In this document: piece by piece, positions 35,235-44,560 of the stretch
Layout of the letters: each line of letters begins with the position of its first letter
Numbering within the stretch: the stretch's first letter is position 1
From: Paracoccaceae bacterium
Lineage (GTDB): Bacteria > Pseudomonadota > Alphaproteobacteria > Rhodobacterales > Rhodobacteraceae
DNA length: 64,000 nucleotides
NCBI GenBank assembly: GCA_024742575.1
Contig: JANSYF010000001.1
Location: forward strand, 83,606-147,605
Reading direction: 5' to 3'
Position numbers and translations under genes: made by a program
The notes under the pieces: generated by a model
Told to the model about the DNA's origin: nothing
Seen by the model: the letters and a program-made list of their open reading frames with translations, nothing else
Database searches by the model: none

Positions 35235-36361
35235 TCGGTCCTTCCCTTATCCTCTGTGAACCACCCAAGGGGGTCCTCTGGCGTATCGCCCAATCTGACT
35301 TCTATATAGAGCGTTTCGGACAGCGCTTCGCCAGCCCTTTCACCGGATGGTGATTGAATATCGTCAGTTTCTCCTGCTGGACCGCCCATTAATCCGACTG
35401 GGCTGCCTTCAGGAAGCACTTGACCGGTGTCACCAAAGACGGTGTCTAGACCCGCGAACACGAACAGGATATCGGGTTCGGGCTCAAGAATACTGACAAG
35501 TCCATAGTCCAGCAGCGGCCCCCGGTAACGGATCGTCGCTGCTGCCGGTGTCGTCACAAGCGCGCGAGGTCGGGTCGCGACAAGGACACCCGGTCGCGTA
35601 ACACCCGCCGCATCGGTTTCGCCAGCACGGCGCAAGATTTCACCGGAAACCGGCAGCGGCAAACGGCCCTTGCGGTTGCTGGCGGCGGGCAAATCCAAAT
35701 CTGCCTCGTTCTCGGAGATTTGGCTCAACCCGGCTGCAAACCCGTCCAGCGTTTCCGATGCTGCGATCAGCAGCGCCGTCTTGACGGGGTCTTCGGTGAA
35801 CTTGCGCGGCAAGTCGGTGCGCTCAGCCATCGCCTGGCTCAACGCGGTGCGGGCAGCCTGAATGTCTGCCAGACCTGTCTGCAATGTGTTCGCAGCATCC
35901 TGCTGCAATTGGCGCAGAGCGGTTGCCTCTTCCACATCAACGCGCAAGTCTGACGCGGCAGCCGTGAGCGCAGGCGTGACAGAGGCCATCAACAACCCTG
36001 CCCGTGCCGCACCGATAGGCCCATCGGGATGGACAAAATTCTGCGGCCCTGCATCCGGACCAATCGCGGACAGCGCGGCAAGCAAGCGTGTCACCTCGGC
36101 ATCGCGCGCATCAAGATCACGTCGCAATTCGGTTTCACGGATCGACGCGGCCCGCAGCCCGTCGCGCATCGCGGCCAATCCTGTCTCGAATGCCTGCACA
36201 GCCTCGGTCAGGGCCCGCACCCGGTCTCGGGCCGAGTCGGCCGCATCCAGCTTAGTCGTCGCATCTTCTAGCCGCGCCATCGCATCACGCGCCGCTTCGG
36301 CCGGGGTTTGGGCCGAAAGCGGTACGCCGATCAGGCAAAGGAAAAGCGCAAGATGCCTCAT
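35231..36361 (-). CDS. EnvC-like murein hydrolase activator with degenerate M23 domain
   Basis: 376 residues: signal peptide (RHLALFLCLIGVPLSAQTP), a long coiled coil (about 20-130), and a C-terminal LytM/M23 region (about 275-376). In active M23 enzymes the metal ligands sit in an HxxxD motif and an HxH motif; here the matching parts read RGPLLDYGLVSILEPEPD and ILFVFAGLD, and the strand LYIEVRLGD lacks the usual His. This loss is what EnvC shows: it does not cut peptidoglycan but activates amidases (AmiA/B-type) at division. Coupled to both neighbours by ATGA overlaps. Middle region (130-230) is not assigned. Confidence 0.88.
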   Translation of the reverse strand: MRHLALFLCLIGVPLSAQTPAEAARDAMARLEDATTKLDAADSARDRVRALTEAVQAFETGLAAMRDGLRAASIRETELRRDLDARDAEVTRLLAALSAIGPDAGPQNFVHPDGPIGAARAGLLMASVTPALTAAASDLRVDVEEATALRQLQQDAANTLQTGLADIQAARTALSQAMAERTDLPRKFTEDPVKTALLIAASETLDGFAAGLSQISENEADLDLPAASNRKGRLPLPVSGEILRRAGETDAAGVTRPGVLVATRPRALVTTPAAATIRYRGPLLDYGLVSILEPEPDILFVFAGLDTVFGDTGQVLPEGSPVGLMGGPAGETDDIQSPSGERAGEALSETLYIEVRLGDTPEDPLGWFTEDKGRTE

Positions 36362-37875
36362 GTGCGGATCAGGCTTTTTCCAGTCATCTCGTCAGGTTGT
36401 GGCAGACCCATGAGCGACAGCAAGGTCGGCGCGAGGTCGGCCAATCGCCCATCAGCAAGTTTGGCCCCATCAGGTCCGCCATAAAGCACAACAGGCACAA
36501 GATTTGTTGTATGCGCTGTGTGCGGTCCACCCGTTTCGGGATCGACCATGGTTTCGCAATTGCCATGATCGGCGGTAACGATCATCGCGCCACCCACCTT
36601 TTCGACGGCGGCAAGCACCTTGCCCAGCCCGGCATCCACAGCTTTGCAAGCCTTGATCGCGGCATCCAGATCACCAGTGTGCCCCACCATATCTGGGTTG
36701 GCATAATTGGTGACGATCAGGTCATATCCCGCCTCGACAGCGGCGACGAATCTATCTGTCACTTCGTCAGCAGACATCTCTGGCTGCATATCATAGGTCG
36801 CCACATTCGGGCTTTTAGGCATGAAGCGGTCTTCGCCCTCTTCCGGCGTTTCCTGCCCACCGTTCAGAAAGAAGGTCACATGCGGGTACTTTTCTGTCTC
36901 TGCCAGCCGGAACTGTTTGCGACCGTGCTTGGCAACCCATTCGCCAAGTGTGTTCTTGATTTCCTGCTTGGGATAGGCGGTCGTCATGTAGGCATTGTGC
37001 GCCTTGGAATAGTTCACCATGCCCAGAAGACCGGATAGATCAGACGTGTCACGGGTGAAGCCGTCAAAGTCAGGATCACCAATCGCAGCAAGGATTTCGC
37101 GCGCACGGTCGGCGCGGAAATTAAGACAGAAGAACCCATCACCTTTACTCAGACCGCTGTAGTCACCGATCACGCAGGGTTCGATGAATTCGTCGTTCTG
37201 GTCTTTGGCATAGGCGCCCGAAACGGCTTGAACTGGCGTGTCTGCACCATTCCCCTGCCCCAGGATCATCGCGTTATAAGCCCGTTCAACCCGATCCCAA
37301 CGGGTGTCCCGGTCCATCGCGAAGTAGCGCCCGATCACAGTGCCGATTGATGCGTTTTGGGGCAGGCTATCGACCAGATCAGCGACGAACCCCTTGGCCG
37401 AGGTCGGCGCCACATCGCGCCCATCGGTGATCGCGTGCATCACAACCTCTACGCCCTGATCCGTCAAAGCCTTCACCGCCGCCTTGATATGGCTGATATG
37501 CCCATGCACCCCGCCATCCGAGACCACACCCATGATGTGCGCCCGACCGCCTGCGTCTTTGACGGCATTGGCAAACTCAAGGATCGCAGTGTTCTCAAAA
37601 AAGCTACCGTCTTCGATGGCAAGGTCGATCTGGCCAAGGTCCATAGCCACCACGCGGCCTGCACCGATATTGGTGTGCCCCACCTCGGAATTGCCCATCT
37701 GGCCGCTGGGCAAGCCAACATCGGGGCCATGGGTGATCAGCGTCGCATGCGGGCAGGTCGCCATGAGGTGATCCATCGTTGGCGTGTTGGCCAGTTTCGG
37801 CGCGTTCGCGGTCGGATCGTCACGCAGCCCCCAGCCGTCGAGGATGGTCAGAACGACAGGTTTCGGGGTGGTCAT
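36358..37875 (-). CDS. gpmI: 2,3-bisphosphoglycerate-independent phosphoglycerate mutase
   Basis: Interconverts 3- and 2-phosphoglycerate in glycolysis with two Mn ions. The 505 residues show VVLTILDGWGLRDDPTANAP at the N-terminus (first metal Asp), the phosphoserine in QMGNSEVGHTNIGAGR (about residue 63), GRDVAPTSAKGF, and the C-terminal metal site in ANPDMVGHTGD and TADHGNCETM. The ATG at 37875 begins the family-like sequence; the open frame beyond it reads through an intergenic repeat and is not coding. First gene of the gpmI-envC-ctpA operon, coupling central metabolism and cell-wall genes. Confidence 0.97.
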   Translation of the reverse strand: MTTPKPVVLTILDGWGLRDDPTANAPKLANTPTMDHLMATCPHATLITHGPDVGLPSGQMGNSEVGHTNIGAGRVVAMDLGQIDLAIEDGSFFENTAILEFANAVKDAGGRAHIMGVVSDGGVHGHISHIKAAVKALTDQGVEVVMHAITDGRDVAPTSAKGFVADLVDSLPQNASIGTVIGRYFAMDRDTRWDRVERAYNAMILGQGNGADTPVQAVSGAYAKDQNDEFIEPCVIGDYSGLSKGDGFFCLNFRADRAREILAAIGDPDFDGFTRDTSDLSGLLGMVNYSKAHNAYMTTAYPKQEIKNTLGEWVAKHGRKQFRLAETEKYPHVTFFLNGGQETPEEGEDRFMPKSPNVATYDMQPEMSADEVTDRFVAAVEAGYDLIVTNYANPDMVGHTGDLDAAIKACKAVDAGLGKVLAAVEKVGGAMIVTADHGNCETMVDPETGGPHTAHTTNLVPVVLYGGPDGAKLADGRLADLAPTLLSLMGLPQPDEMTGKSLIRT

Positions 37876-37958
37876 ATGCGGTGTCCTCTGGTCGGCACGG
37901 TCTTGCGCGCGGTGTAGCAGAGGTGATGTCGGATGTGGAGAGGGCGCTTGTGCCGTTT

Positions 37959-38030
37959 GATCGAACCGCGCACGCGGTTCGATCCGCTGGGGGCTCTGCC
38001 CCCAGACCCCCGGCATATTTTGAAAAAGAA
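37959..38030. repeat. GC-rich intergenic repeat with two inverted repeats
   Basis: A 12-bp inverted repeat with a two-base loop (37959-37984, arm GATCGAACCGCG) is followed by CTGGGGGC/GCCCCCAG (37987-38005), then ACCCCCGGCATATTTTGAAA and a purine tract (to about 38036). Elements of the form GGGGCTCTGCCCC followed by CCCCCGG-tATTT and a purine tract recur between genes in Rhodobacterales, from memory. It sits between the start of gpmI and the end of the phosphatidyltransferase gene. Function unknown. Confidence 0.65.
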
Positions 38031-38046
38031 GAAGATCAGAGGCCTG

Positions 38047-38652
38047 TCACTGGAACATCCGCCACCCGGCCAGCCACCGTGTCAGGGTCGTGATCGCACA
38101 GAGCCCGGCGAACGTGTAAGCGAGCCATGGAAACGCCGCTGGAAACATGCACATAGCGACGAAGAGCGCGATTGTCTCCGTGCCTTCGGTCAGACCGCCG
38201 AGGTAGTAGATGCCCTTGGTCGGGTAGTCTGCGGACGTGATCCCGCGTTTTTCGGCGATGATCGAAAAGGCCAGAAAACTCGATCCCGTGCCGATGAAAC
38301 TACAGATCAGCACGGCAGCCGGCAGCGCATTTGTGCTTGGGTCGTGCAACGCAAAGCCGAGCGGGAACAGCCCGTAGAACATAAAGTCCAGCGCGATATC
38401 CAGGTACGCACCGCGATCGGTGGGCTGGGTCAGCCGCGCCATCGCGCCGTCCAGACCGTCCGCCAGTCGGTTCAGCACAAGGCACACCAGTGCCAGACCG
38501 AAGAGACCCAGCGAAACGGCCAAGACACCGGCAAGGCCAATTCCAAAGCCCACCAAAGTGATCTGATCCGCGCCGATCCCCCGCGCGACAAGCGCCCGCG
38601 CCGGACGGTCGATGGCGCGTTTGACAAACGGCAGTATGGCAGCGTCGATCAT
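38047..38652 (-). CDS. CDP-alcohol phosphatidyltransferase family protein
   Basis: Integral membrane enzyme of 201 residues that joins a phosphatidyl group from a CDP-activated donor to an alcohol. The family signature is present as LADGLDGAMARLTQPTDRGA followed by YLDIALDF, supplying the Asp quartet for metal binding. About five or six hydrophobic segments surround it (GFGIGLAGVLAVSLGLFGLA; ALLICSFIGTGSSFL region). Short members of this kind may make phosphatidylglycerol phosphate, phosphatidylinositol or related lipids; the acceptor is not predictable. No clear ribosome-binding site before the ATG at 38652. Monocistronic. Confidence 0.88.
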   Translation of the reverse strand: MIDAAILPFVKRAIDRPARALVARGIGADQITLVGFGIGLAGVLAVSLGLFGLALVCLVLNRLADGLDGAMARLTQPTDRGAYLDIALDFMFYGLFPLGFALHDPSTNALPAAVLICSFIGTGSSFLAFSIIAEKRGITSADYPTKGIYYLGGLTEGTETIALFVAMCMFPAAFPWLAYTFAGLCAITTLTRWLAGWRMFQ

Positions 38653-38812
38653 CTGTCAGCCTCGCAAAACAGGTCGGAAACCGCCATAGCGGGCCAATCC
38701 TTGGGCGTACACTGAAATCTTGCACACCTGTTTGTCATTTGACCGGAACAGGGTAGTGCTGGTTTTAACGCACGAGACCGGGGCATCCGCCTCCAAGATC
38801 AGGACATGACAT

Positions 38813-40018
38813 ATGCGCACTCTGCTTGCCGCCACCCTCGCCACCGCTACCGCTTTTGCGGCCCATGCCGACCCCGATCCGTCGAACTGGGAGGCTGTCA
38901 CAGACGAGGCGCGCGGGCAGACGGTTTACTGGAACGCATGGGGCGGGTCCGACACGATTAACAGCTTCATCGCGTGGATCGGCGACCGGGTGAACGAAGA
39001 CTACGGAGTGACGCTGGAGCATGTGAAGCTGTCTGACACCGCCGACGCGGTCAGCCGCGTATTGGCGGAAAAGACAGCAGGCAAAGACGAGGGTGGCGCC
39101 GTCGACATGATCTGGATCAACGGCGAAAACTTTGCCGCAATGAAGCGTCAGGACCTGTTGTTCGGACCATGGGTTGAACAGACCCCAAGCTGGGCGAATG
39201 TGGATGTGGCGGGCAAACCGGCGGTGATTTCCGACTTCACCGTGCCGACCGATGGGCTTGAGGCACCGTGGGGCATGGCGCAGGTGGTGTTCTACTATGA
39301 CACCGCCCAGCTTGAGACACCGCCCACGACGATGGAGGCGCTGGCCGCCTATGCCGCCGCCAATCCGGGTCGCTTTACCTATCCGCAGCCACCGAATTTC
39401 CTGGGGTCCACTTTCCTGAAGCAAGCGTTGATCGAATTCGTGCCGGACGCGTCAGTTCTGCAATCGCCTGTCGACGAGGCGGATTACGATGCAACGACTG
39501 CTTCGTTTTGGGCCTTCCTTGATGGTTTGACGCCTACGCTCTGGCGGTCGGGCCGCGCCTATCCGCAGAACGAGTCGCGGCAGATCCAATTGATGGCTGA
39601 TGGCGAGATTGACCTCGCAATCAGCTTCAACCCCAACGAGGCCAGCAATGCGATTGCCAACGGCCAGTTGCAGAACTCGGTGCGCAGCTTTGTGATGGAC
39701 GCAGGGTCCATCGGCAATGCCAGCTTTGTCGCGATTCCCTACAACGCCAACGCCAAAGCGGGTGCAATGGTCGTGGCGAATTTCATGATGTCCCCCGAGG
39801 CGCAGGCGATGATGCAAGATCCCGAGGTTTGGGGTCTGGGCACGGTTCTTGATCTCGCAGAACTGTCGGGCGAAGACCGCGCGCGGTTTGATGCGCTGGA
39901 ACTGGGCATCGCCACGCTGCCCCCGTCAGAGCTGGGCACAACCCTATCAGAGCCGCATCCAAGCTGGATGGTCAAGCTTGAGGAAGACTGGACCGAGCGG
40001 TACGGCGTCGCGCAATAG
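38813..40018 (+). CDS. ynjB: ABC transporter substrate-binding protein, YnjB-like
   Basis: Periplasmic solute-binding protein of 401 residues with a signal peptide (RTLLAATLATATAFAAHA, cleavage before DPDP). Segments VYWNAWGGSDTINSFIAWIG, APWGMAQVVFYYDTAQ and LAISFNPNEASNAIANGQL follow the E. coli YnjB pattern, a family related to thiamine- and spermidine-type binding proteins. The ligand of YnjB has not been settled to my knowledge. It begins a three-gene unit with a double-length permease and an ATPase. The start has a spaced purine-rich upstream (CAGGACATGACAT). No TPP riboswitch was found upstream, giving no support for thiamine. Confidence 0.85.
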   Translation: MRTLLAATLATATAFAAHADPDPSNWEAVTDEARGQTVYWNAWGGSDTINSFIAWIGDRVNEDYGVTLEHVKLSDTADAVSRVLAEKTAGKDEGGAVDMIWINGENFAAMKRQDLLFGPWVEQTPSWANVDVAGKPAVISDFTVPTDGLEAPWGMAQVVFYYDTAQLETPPTTMEALAAYAAANPGRFTYPQPPNFLGSTFLKQALIEFVPDASVLQSPVDEADYDATTASFWAFLDGLTPTLWRSGRAYPQNESRQIQLMADGEIDLAISFNPNEASNAIANGQLQNSVRSFVMDAGSIGNASFVAIPYNANAKAGAMVVANFMMSPEAQAMMQDPEVWGLGTVLDLAELSGEDRARFDALELGIATLPPSELGTTLSEPHPSWMVKLEEDWTERYGVAQ

Positions 40019-40025
40019 GCGCGGT

Positions 40026-41744
40026 GTGAGCGAAAGCTGCAATACGTCCTCGGCGCGGGCCCGGTTTTTGCCATGGGCCCCCCTATTGACCCTTGCGATC
40101 ATGGTTGGTCCCGTGGTGGCCGGTTTGCTGGGCACAGTCGCCCCGGCTTTTGGTTACATGCCAGCGCTCGGCGGTGACGGGATCAACCTTGACGCCTTTG
40201 TCATGCTGTTCGACTGGCCCGGCATCACTCGCGCCAGCACGTTGAGCGTCACCACCGGGATCGCATCGACAGCTCTGTCCTTGCTGCTTGTGGCCCTGAT
40301 CTGCGCTGCGTGGAGCGGATCGCGTGCCTTTCGCATCATCGAACGGATGTTGTCGCCGCTGTTGTCCGTGCCCCATGCAGCAGCAGCCTTTGGCTTGGCG
40401 TTCCTGATCGCCCCGTCCGGCTGGATCGCGCGCGCCACCTCGCCTTGGTTTACCGGATGGGACAGACCGCCCGATCTGTTGATCCTGCAAGACCCCTATG
40501 GGCTGTCCTTGATTGCTGGATTGGTGGTCAAGGAAGTGCCGTTTTTGCTTTTGATGACGCTGGCGGCCCTGACGCAGATCCGCACGAAACAAGCCCGTGA
40601 CACGGCTTTGGCGCTTGGCTATGCGCCTGCTACGGCGTGGTTCAAGACCGTCTTTCCGCGCATCTATGCGCAGATCAGGCTGCCCGTCTTTGCGGTGCTC
40701 GCGTTTTCCATGACCGTGGTGGATGTGTCCCTGATCCTTGGGCCGACCACGCCCCCAACGCTGGCGGTTCAGATCCTGCGCTGGATGAACGACCCCGACC
40801 TATCGCAACGCTTTCTCGGGTCAGCCGCCGCCGTATGGCAACTCACCTTGGTGATCGGCGCATTAATCCTGTGGCGCTTGGGTGAAATCGGAGTTGGTCA
40901 TCTGGGACGCCGTTGGGTGGCGTCGGGAAGCCGGGGCGGTGCCACACGCAGTTTCAAAGCGGTGTCCCTGACCGCCGCGATTCTGAGCGCCAGCGCCATC
41001 GTATTCGGCATTCTGGGACTGTTGGTGTGGTCCTTTGCCGGGCTTTGGAGCTTTCCGGATCTGCTGCCGGGTGCGTTTACGGCCAAGACATGGATGCGCC
41101 ATGCGATGAACCTATGGCCCATTATCACAGAAACCCTGATCATCGCGTCGGTTGCAACCTTGGTCGCCTTGTTGCTGACCATCGCCTGTCTTGAAGCCGA
41201 AGAACGCCACGGGTTGCGGCCCGGCAGCCGGGCGCTTTGGTTGCTCTACGTCCCTTTGATCGTTCCTCAGATCGCCTTTCTGACAGGTTTGCAGACGCTG
41301 GCGATCTACACAGGCATCGACGGCAACCGCACGGCAGTGATCGCGATTCATGTCATCTTCGTGCTGCCTTATGTGTTTCTGTCGCTGGCCGATCCGTTCC
41401 GCGCATGGGACGCGCGGTATGGCCATGTGGCGCGCGCCCTTGGCGCGAATTGCGACGGCGTGCTGTGGCGGGTACGTCTGCCGATGCTGCTGCGACCGAT
41501 CCTCACTGCCGCTGCCGTGGGCTTTGCCGTGTCGATCGGGCAATTCTTGCCGACCCTGCTTGCCGGGGCGGGACGGGTACAAACGCTCACGACCGAAGCG
41601 GTCGCACTGGCCTCTGGGGGTGACCGACGGGTGATTTCGGTTTATGCGCTCAGCCAGACCGCGCTAGCGCTCTTGCCGTTTGCGCTTGCATTGTTCGTTC
41701 CCGCCATTGTCTGGCGTAATCGCAAGGGGCTGCGTCATGCCTGA
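40026..41744 (+). CDS. ynjC: ABC transporter permease, YnjC-like fused type
   Basis: 572-residue permease with two BPD-type halves, each about six membrane helices, as in YnjC and FbpB: one protein replaces the usual permease dimer. The first half contains EVPFLLLMTLAALTQIRTKQ with ARDTALALGYAPATAWFKTV, the EAA loop; the second has HVARALGANCDGVLWRVRLP, the second EAA loop. The start is taken as GTG at 40026, 8 bp after the ynjB stop, because the longer open frame to 39849 lies wholly inside ynjB. The 3' end overlaps the ATPase start. Substrate as uncertain as for the binding protein. Confidence 0.87.
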   Translation: MSESCNTSSARARFLPWAPLLTLAIMVGPVVAGLLGTVAPAFGYMPALGGDGINLDAFVMLFDWPGITRASTLSVTTGIASTALSLLLVALICAAWSGSRAFRIIERMLSPLLSVPHAAAAFGLAFLIAPSGWIARATSPWFTGWDRPPDLLILQDPYGLSLIAGLVVKEVPFLLLMTLAALTQIRTKQARDTALALGYAPATAWFKTVFPRIYAQIRLPVFAVLAFSMTVVDVSLILGPTTPPTLAVQILRWMNDPDLSQRFLGSAAAVWQLTLVIGALILWRLGEIGVGHLGRRWVASGSRGGATRSFKAVSLTAAILSASAIVFGILGLLVWSFAGLWSFPDLLPGAFTAKTWMRHAMNLWPIITETLIIASVATLVALLLTIACLEAEERHGLRPGSRALWLLYVPLIVPQIAFLTGLQTLAIYTGIDGNRTAVIAIHVIFVLPYVFLSLADPFRAWDARYGHVARALGANCDGVLWRVRLPMLLRPILTAAAVGFAVSIGQFLPTLLAGAGRVQTLTTEAVALASGGDRRVISVYALSQTALALLPFALALFVPAIVWRNRKGLRHA

Positions 41745-42375
41745 ACCCGGACTGACCCTTGAGCGTGTAACAATCCACCGAGGCGGACGCGCACTGGTCG
41801 AAATCTCTGGTCATGTCGCCCCCGGTGAGGTGTTGACCGTGATGGGCCCAAGCGGGTCGGGTAAATCAACTTTGTTATCCTACATCATCGGCACGCTTGA
41901 CCCGGCGTTTGATGCCAAGGGGCGGGTTGTTCTGAACGACACCGACATCACCGACCTCGCGCCAGAGCAACGGCACGTTGGCATTCTGTTTCAGGACGAA
42001 TTGCTGTTCCCGCATCTGTCGGTTGGGGAAAACCTTGCCTTTGGGTTGCGCGCTTCGATCAGGTGCCGGGTCGAACGAGGTCGTCAGATCGACGCCGCTT
42101 TGGACGATATCGGTCTTGGCGGGTTTTGTGACCGTGACCCGGAAACGCTTTCAGGCGGTCAGAAAGCGCGTGTCGCCCTGATGCGGATGCTGCTCTCGGG
42201 GCCGAAGGCGCTTTTGCTGGACGAACCGTTCTCGCGGCTAGATACGGAGCGTCGCGATCAGGTGCGTTCTTTGGTGTTTGATCAGGCGCGCGCAAAGGGG
42301 TTGCCCGTGCTACTGGTTACACATGACCATACCGATGCCGAAGCCGCGGGCGGCCGCGTTCACAGATTGGACTAG
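41737..42375 (+). CDS. ynjD: ABC transporter ATP-binding protein, YnjD-like
   Basis: 212-residue ATPase that powers the YnjBC system. Walker A is GPSGSGKSTLLSYIIG (about residues 38-45), the Q-loop lies in GILFQDELLFPHLSVGENLA, the signature is LSGGQKARVALMRMLL and Walker B is KALLLDEPFSRLD, with the switch His in LLVTHDHTDAEA. Short compared with polyamine-type ATPases because the regulatory C-terminal domain is absent, as in YnjD. The ATG at 41737 overlaps the permease stop by 8 bp. The gene ends 6 bp before the convergent glycosyltransferase. Confidence 0.92.
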   Translation: MPEPGLTLERVTIHRGGRALVEISGHVAPGEVLTVMGPSGSGKSTLLSYIIGTLDPAFDAKGRVVLNDTDITDLAPEQRHVGILFQDELLFPHLSVGENLAFGLRASIRCRVERGRQIDAALDDIGLGGFCDRDPETLSGGQKARVALMRMLLSGPKALLLDEPFSRLDTERRDQVRSLVFDQARAKGLPVLLVTHDHTDAEAAGGRVHRLD

Positions 42376-42381
42376 GCAGGC

Positions 42382-43167
42382 CTATTTACCTTCCGGTGCT
42401 GGTCTGGTCGAAACAGGTCCGTAGCGCAGTTTCAAGGCATGGGTGATTTCCGACGGAAGGATCGCAAAGCATTTGGCGTAGCGCGGGATCAGTCGCGCAG
42501 GTTGTGACAGCGCGCGCCACAGCCATTCCATCGCTATAGCCCGCACCCAAGCAGGCGCACGCACTTGCGCACCAGAAAAGAAATCCAGCCCCGCACCAAT
42601 CGAGATAAATCCGACATGGCTCAGCTTGCCGCGACCGTACGCGGCGAACAACTCTTGTTTGGGCGCGCCCAAAGCAAGAAATGCGATGTCAGCATTCGAT
42701 TGCTTCAACGCATCAAGAACGACATCCGCAGATGGGCCAATCGGGTCAAACCCCATGGGTGGTGCAATCGTCGCAACGATCTGCGTTCCGGGAACTTCGC
42801 GTTCGAGATAGACTTTCGCCACGGCGAGTGTTTCATCCGTGCTTCCGACCAAAGCCAGCGTCTTTCGATGCGCTGCCGCGATCCGCACGAGCGGCAGAAT
42901 CGCATCAGACCCGGGGATCAGCGACACAGGGCGTCCGGCAAGTTTCGACATCCAGACGATGGGATTGCCATCAGCGACCACCAAATCCTGCGCGGCATAG
43001 GCATCGCGGAAACGTTGATCCTGACGTAATTTTACCAAATGGTCCAAATTGATCGTCGCCAGCGAAAATCCTTCACCCGCACGCAAGCGAGACGAGATGT
43101 GCCGCTCAAGTGCGACCCAATCCGGTACGTTGACCGCTACGTCAAAATCCTCACCCCAAAAGCGCAT
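42382..43167 (-). CDS. WecB/TagA/CpsF family glycosyltransferase
   Basis: Family GT26 enzyme that adds N-acetylmannosamine, ManNAcA or related sugars to an undecaprenyl-linked intermediate in polysaccharide synthesis. Hallmarks: FSLATINLDHLVKLRQDQRF, then VVADGNPIVWMSKLAGRP, LVGSTDETLAVAKVYLE and IAFLALGAPKQELFAAYGRG, with FISIGAGLDFFSGAQVRAP late. I place the start at the ATG at 43167 since it has a perfect GAGGAGG 6-8 nt upstream; ATGs at 43194 and 43212 are also in frame. It diverges from the exopolysaccharide operon that follows, and probably contributes one sugar to it. Confidence 0.87.
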   Translation of the reverse strand: MRFWGEDFDVAVNVPDWVALERHISSRLRAGEGFSLATINLDHLVKLRQDQRFRDAYAAQDLVVADGNPIVWMSKLAGRPVSLIPGSDAILPLVRIAAAHRKTLALVGSTDETLAVAKVYLEREVPGTQIVATIAPPMGFDPIGPSADVVLDALKQSNADIAFLALGAPKQELFAAYGRGKLSHVGFISIGAGLDFFSGAQVRAPAWVRAIAMEWLWRALSQPARLIPRYAKCFAILPSEITHALKLRYGPVSTRPAPEGK

Positions 43168-43432
43168 AAGCGCCTCCTCATTCATCAATTCAGGGATGTT
43201 TACATGTATCATGCGGCCAAAACGCGGCCACAGCGCCGCAAAATCAAGACATTCCGGCAAAAATTATCCTAAGACACACGAGAAACCCGACGTTTGTCGA
43301 ATTATGACCATGATTGGATGGTCTAAGCCCGACGAAAAGACGCACAGAACCACGTGAGCAGCCAGTGAACCGTATTCGATTCCGTATCGTCCGAACCTCG
43401 GCCTACGGTCGCAACCCTCTATGGGTCGCGGC

Positions 43433-44560
43433 ATGAGCGGGGTTGTCTCGATCATTGGATGTGGCTTTGTGGCTGATCTCTACATGCGGTCGCTTCAGGC
43501 GATGGACGGGATCACCGTGGCCGGGGTTTACGACAAGAACCCAAAACGACTGGCGCAGTTCTGCAAATTCTGGAACCTGCCGTCCGTCGCGTCGATGGAG
43601 AAATTGCTGAGCCAGCACCCGCGCGAGGGTGTTGTGCTCAACCTCACAAATCCCTCTGCGCATTTTGCGGTGAACTCCGCCTGCCTTGCTGCTGGCTGTC
43701 ACACCTACTCGGAAAAGCCGCTGGCCATGAGCGTTGACGACGCCAAAGTGCTGCATGCGCAGGCGCAAACCGCCGGTTTGATGCTGGCTTCAGCGCCGTG
43801 CAGCGTCTTGGGTGAGGCCGCGCAAACCTTGGGTCATGCGCTGCGCAATGGCGTCGCCGGCACACCGCGCGCCATCTATGCCGAACTGGATGACGGGTTC
43901 GTGCCGCAAGCCGCCTATAAAAAATGGATTTCGGAATCTGGCGCACCGTGGCCCTTTCAGGATGAATTCCGCGTTGGCTGCACGTTAGAGCATGCGGGCT
44001 ACTACCTTGGCTGGCTGATCTCGTGGTTCGGATCGGTCCGCACCGTGGTTGCGGCATCGGCTGAGACCATTCCCGGCAAGGAAGGCACGGGGCCGTTTGC
44101 ACCGGACCTTTCGGTTGCCACTCTGTTCTTCGAAAACGGGCCGATGACGCGGCTAACTTGCTCGATTGTGGCTCCGCATGACCACCAGATCCGGGTGATC
44201 GGCGATGGGGGCGTTCTGGCGTGCAAGGCAGCGTGGGACAATTCCGCCAAAGTCACCTTTGCCAAACGCATGACCATCCGTCGCCGGCTAATGGAGTCGC
44301 CTTTCCCGAAAACGATCAAGCTGGGCAATCCGACCCATCCCAAGGTCAAACGCTGGGGGGCTGCCGCGATGAACTTCATGCTTGGCCCTGCGGAAATGCT
44401 TGACGCGATCCGCCAAGGCCGCCCGTCGCGTTTGTCGAACGACTTTGCCCTCCACATGACCGAGGTCACGCTAGCGATGCAAAATGCCGGTGAACATTCC
44501 GGCGCGCAGGCGATGACCACCCGGTGCGACCCGATGGAGCCGATGCCATGGGCGATGTGA
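43433..44560 (+). CDS. Gfo/Idh/MocA family oxidoreductase
   Basis: NAD(P)-dependent sugar oxidoreductase, 375 residues. The N-terminal Rossmann fold has VSIIGCGFVADLYMRSLQAM, and NLTNPSAHFAVNSACLAAGC with TYSEKPLAM carries the conserved Glu-Lys-Pro. The C-terminal alpha/beta domain includes LEHAGYYLGWLISWFG and IVAPHDHQIRVIGDGG. Such enzymes oxidise or reduce nucleotide sugars or inositols in polysaccharide pathways. The first Met is uncertain (43421 or 43433; neither has a good site). First gene of a five-gene plus-strand operon; its end overlaps the epimerase start by 13 bp. The same enzyme type recurs fused to an epimerase four genes on. Confidence 0.88.
   Translation: MSGVVSIIGCGFVADLYMRSLQAMDGITVAGVYDKNPKRLAQFCKFWNLPSVASMEKLLSQHPREGVVLNLTNPSAHFAVNSACLAAGCHTYSEKPLAMSVDDAKVLHAQAQTAGLMLASAPCSVLGEAAQTLGHALRNGVAGTPRAIYAELDDGFVPQAAYKKWISESGAPWPFQDEFRVGCTLEHAGYYLGWLISWFGSVRTVVAASAETIPGKEGTGPFAPDLSVATLFFENGPMTRLTCSIVAPHDHQIRVIGDGGVLACKAAWDNSAKVTFAKRMTIRRRLMESPFPKTIKLGNPTHPKVKRWGAAAMNFMLGPAEMLDAIRQGRPSRLSNDFALHMTEVTLAMQNAGEHSGAQAMTTRCDPMEPMPWAM

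Noticed and set aside
35231..36361. EnvC domain loss as evidence of a pseudogene
   Set aside because: Missing M23 ligands are normal for EnvC-type activators, and the reading frame is intact in a conserved operon.
38653..38812. Possible TPP riboswitch before ynjB
   Set aside because: No CTGAGA or the paired core sequence of the riboswitch was found.
41744..42382. Horizontal transfer of the ABC transporter
   Set aside because: Codon use and GC appear like the neighbours; nothing marks a boundary.
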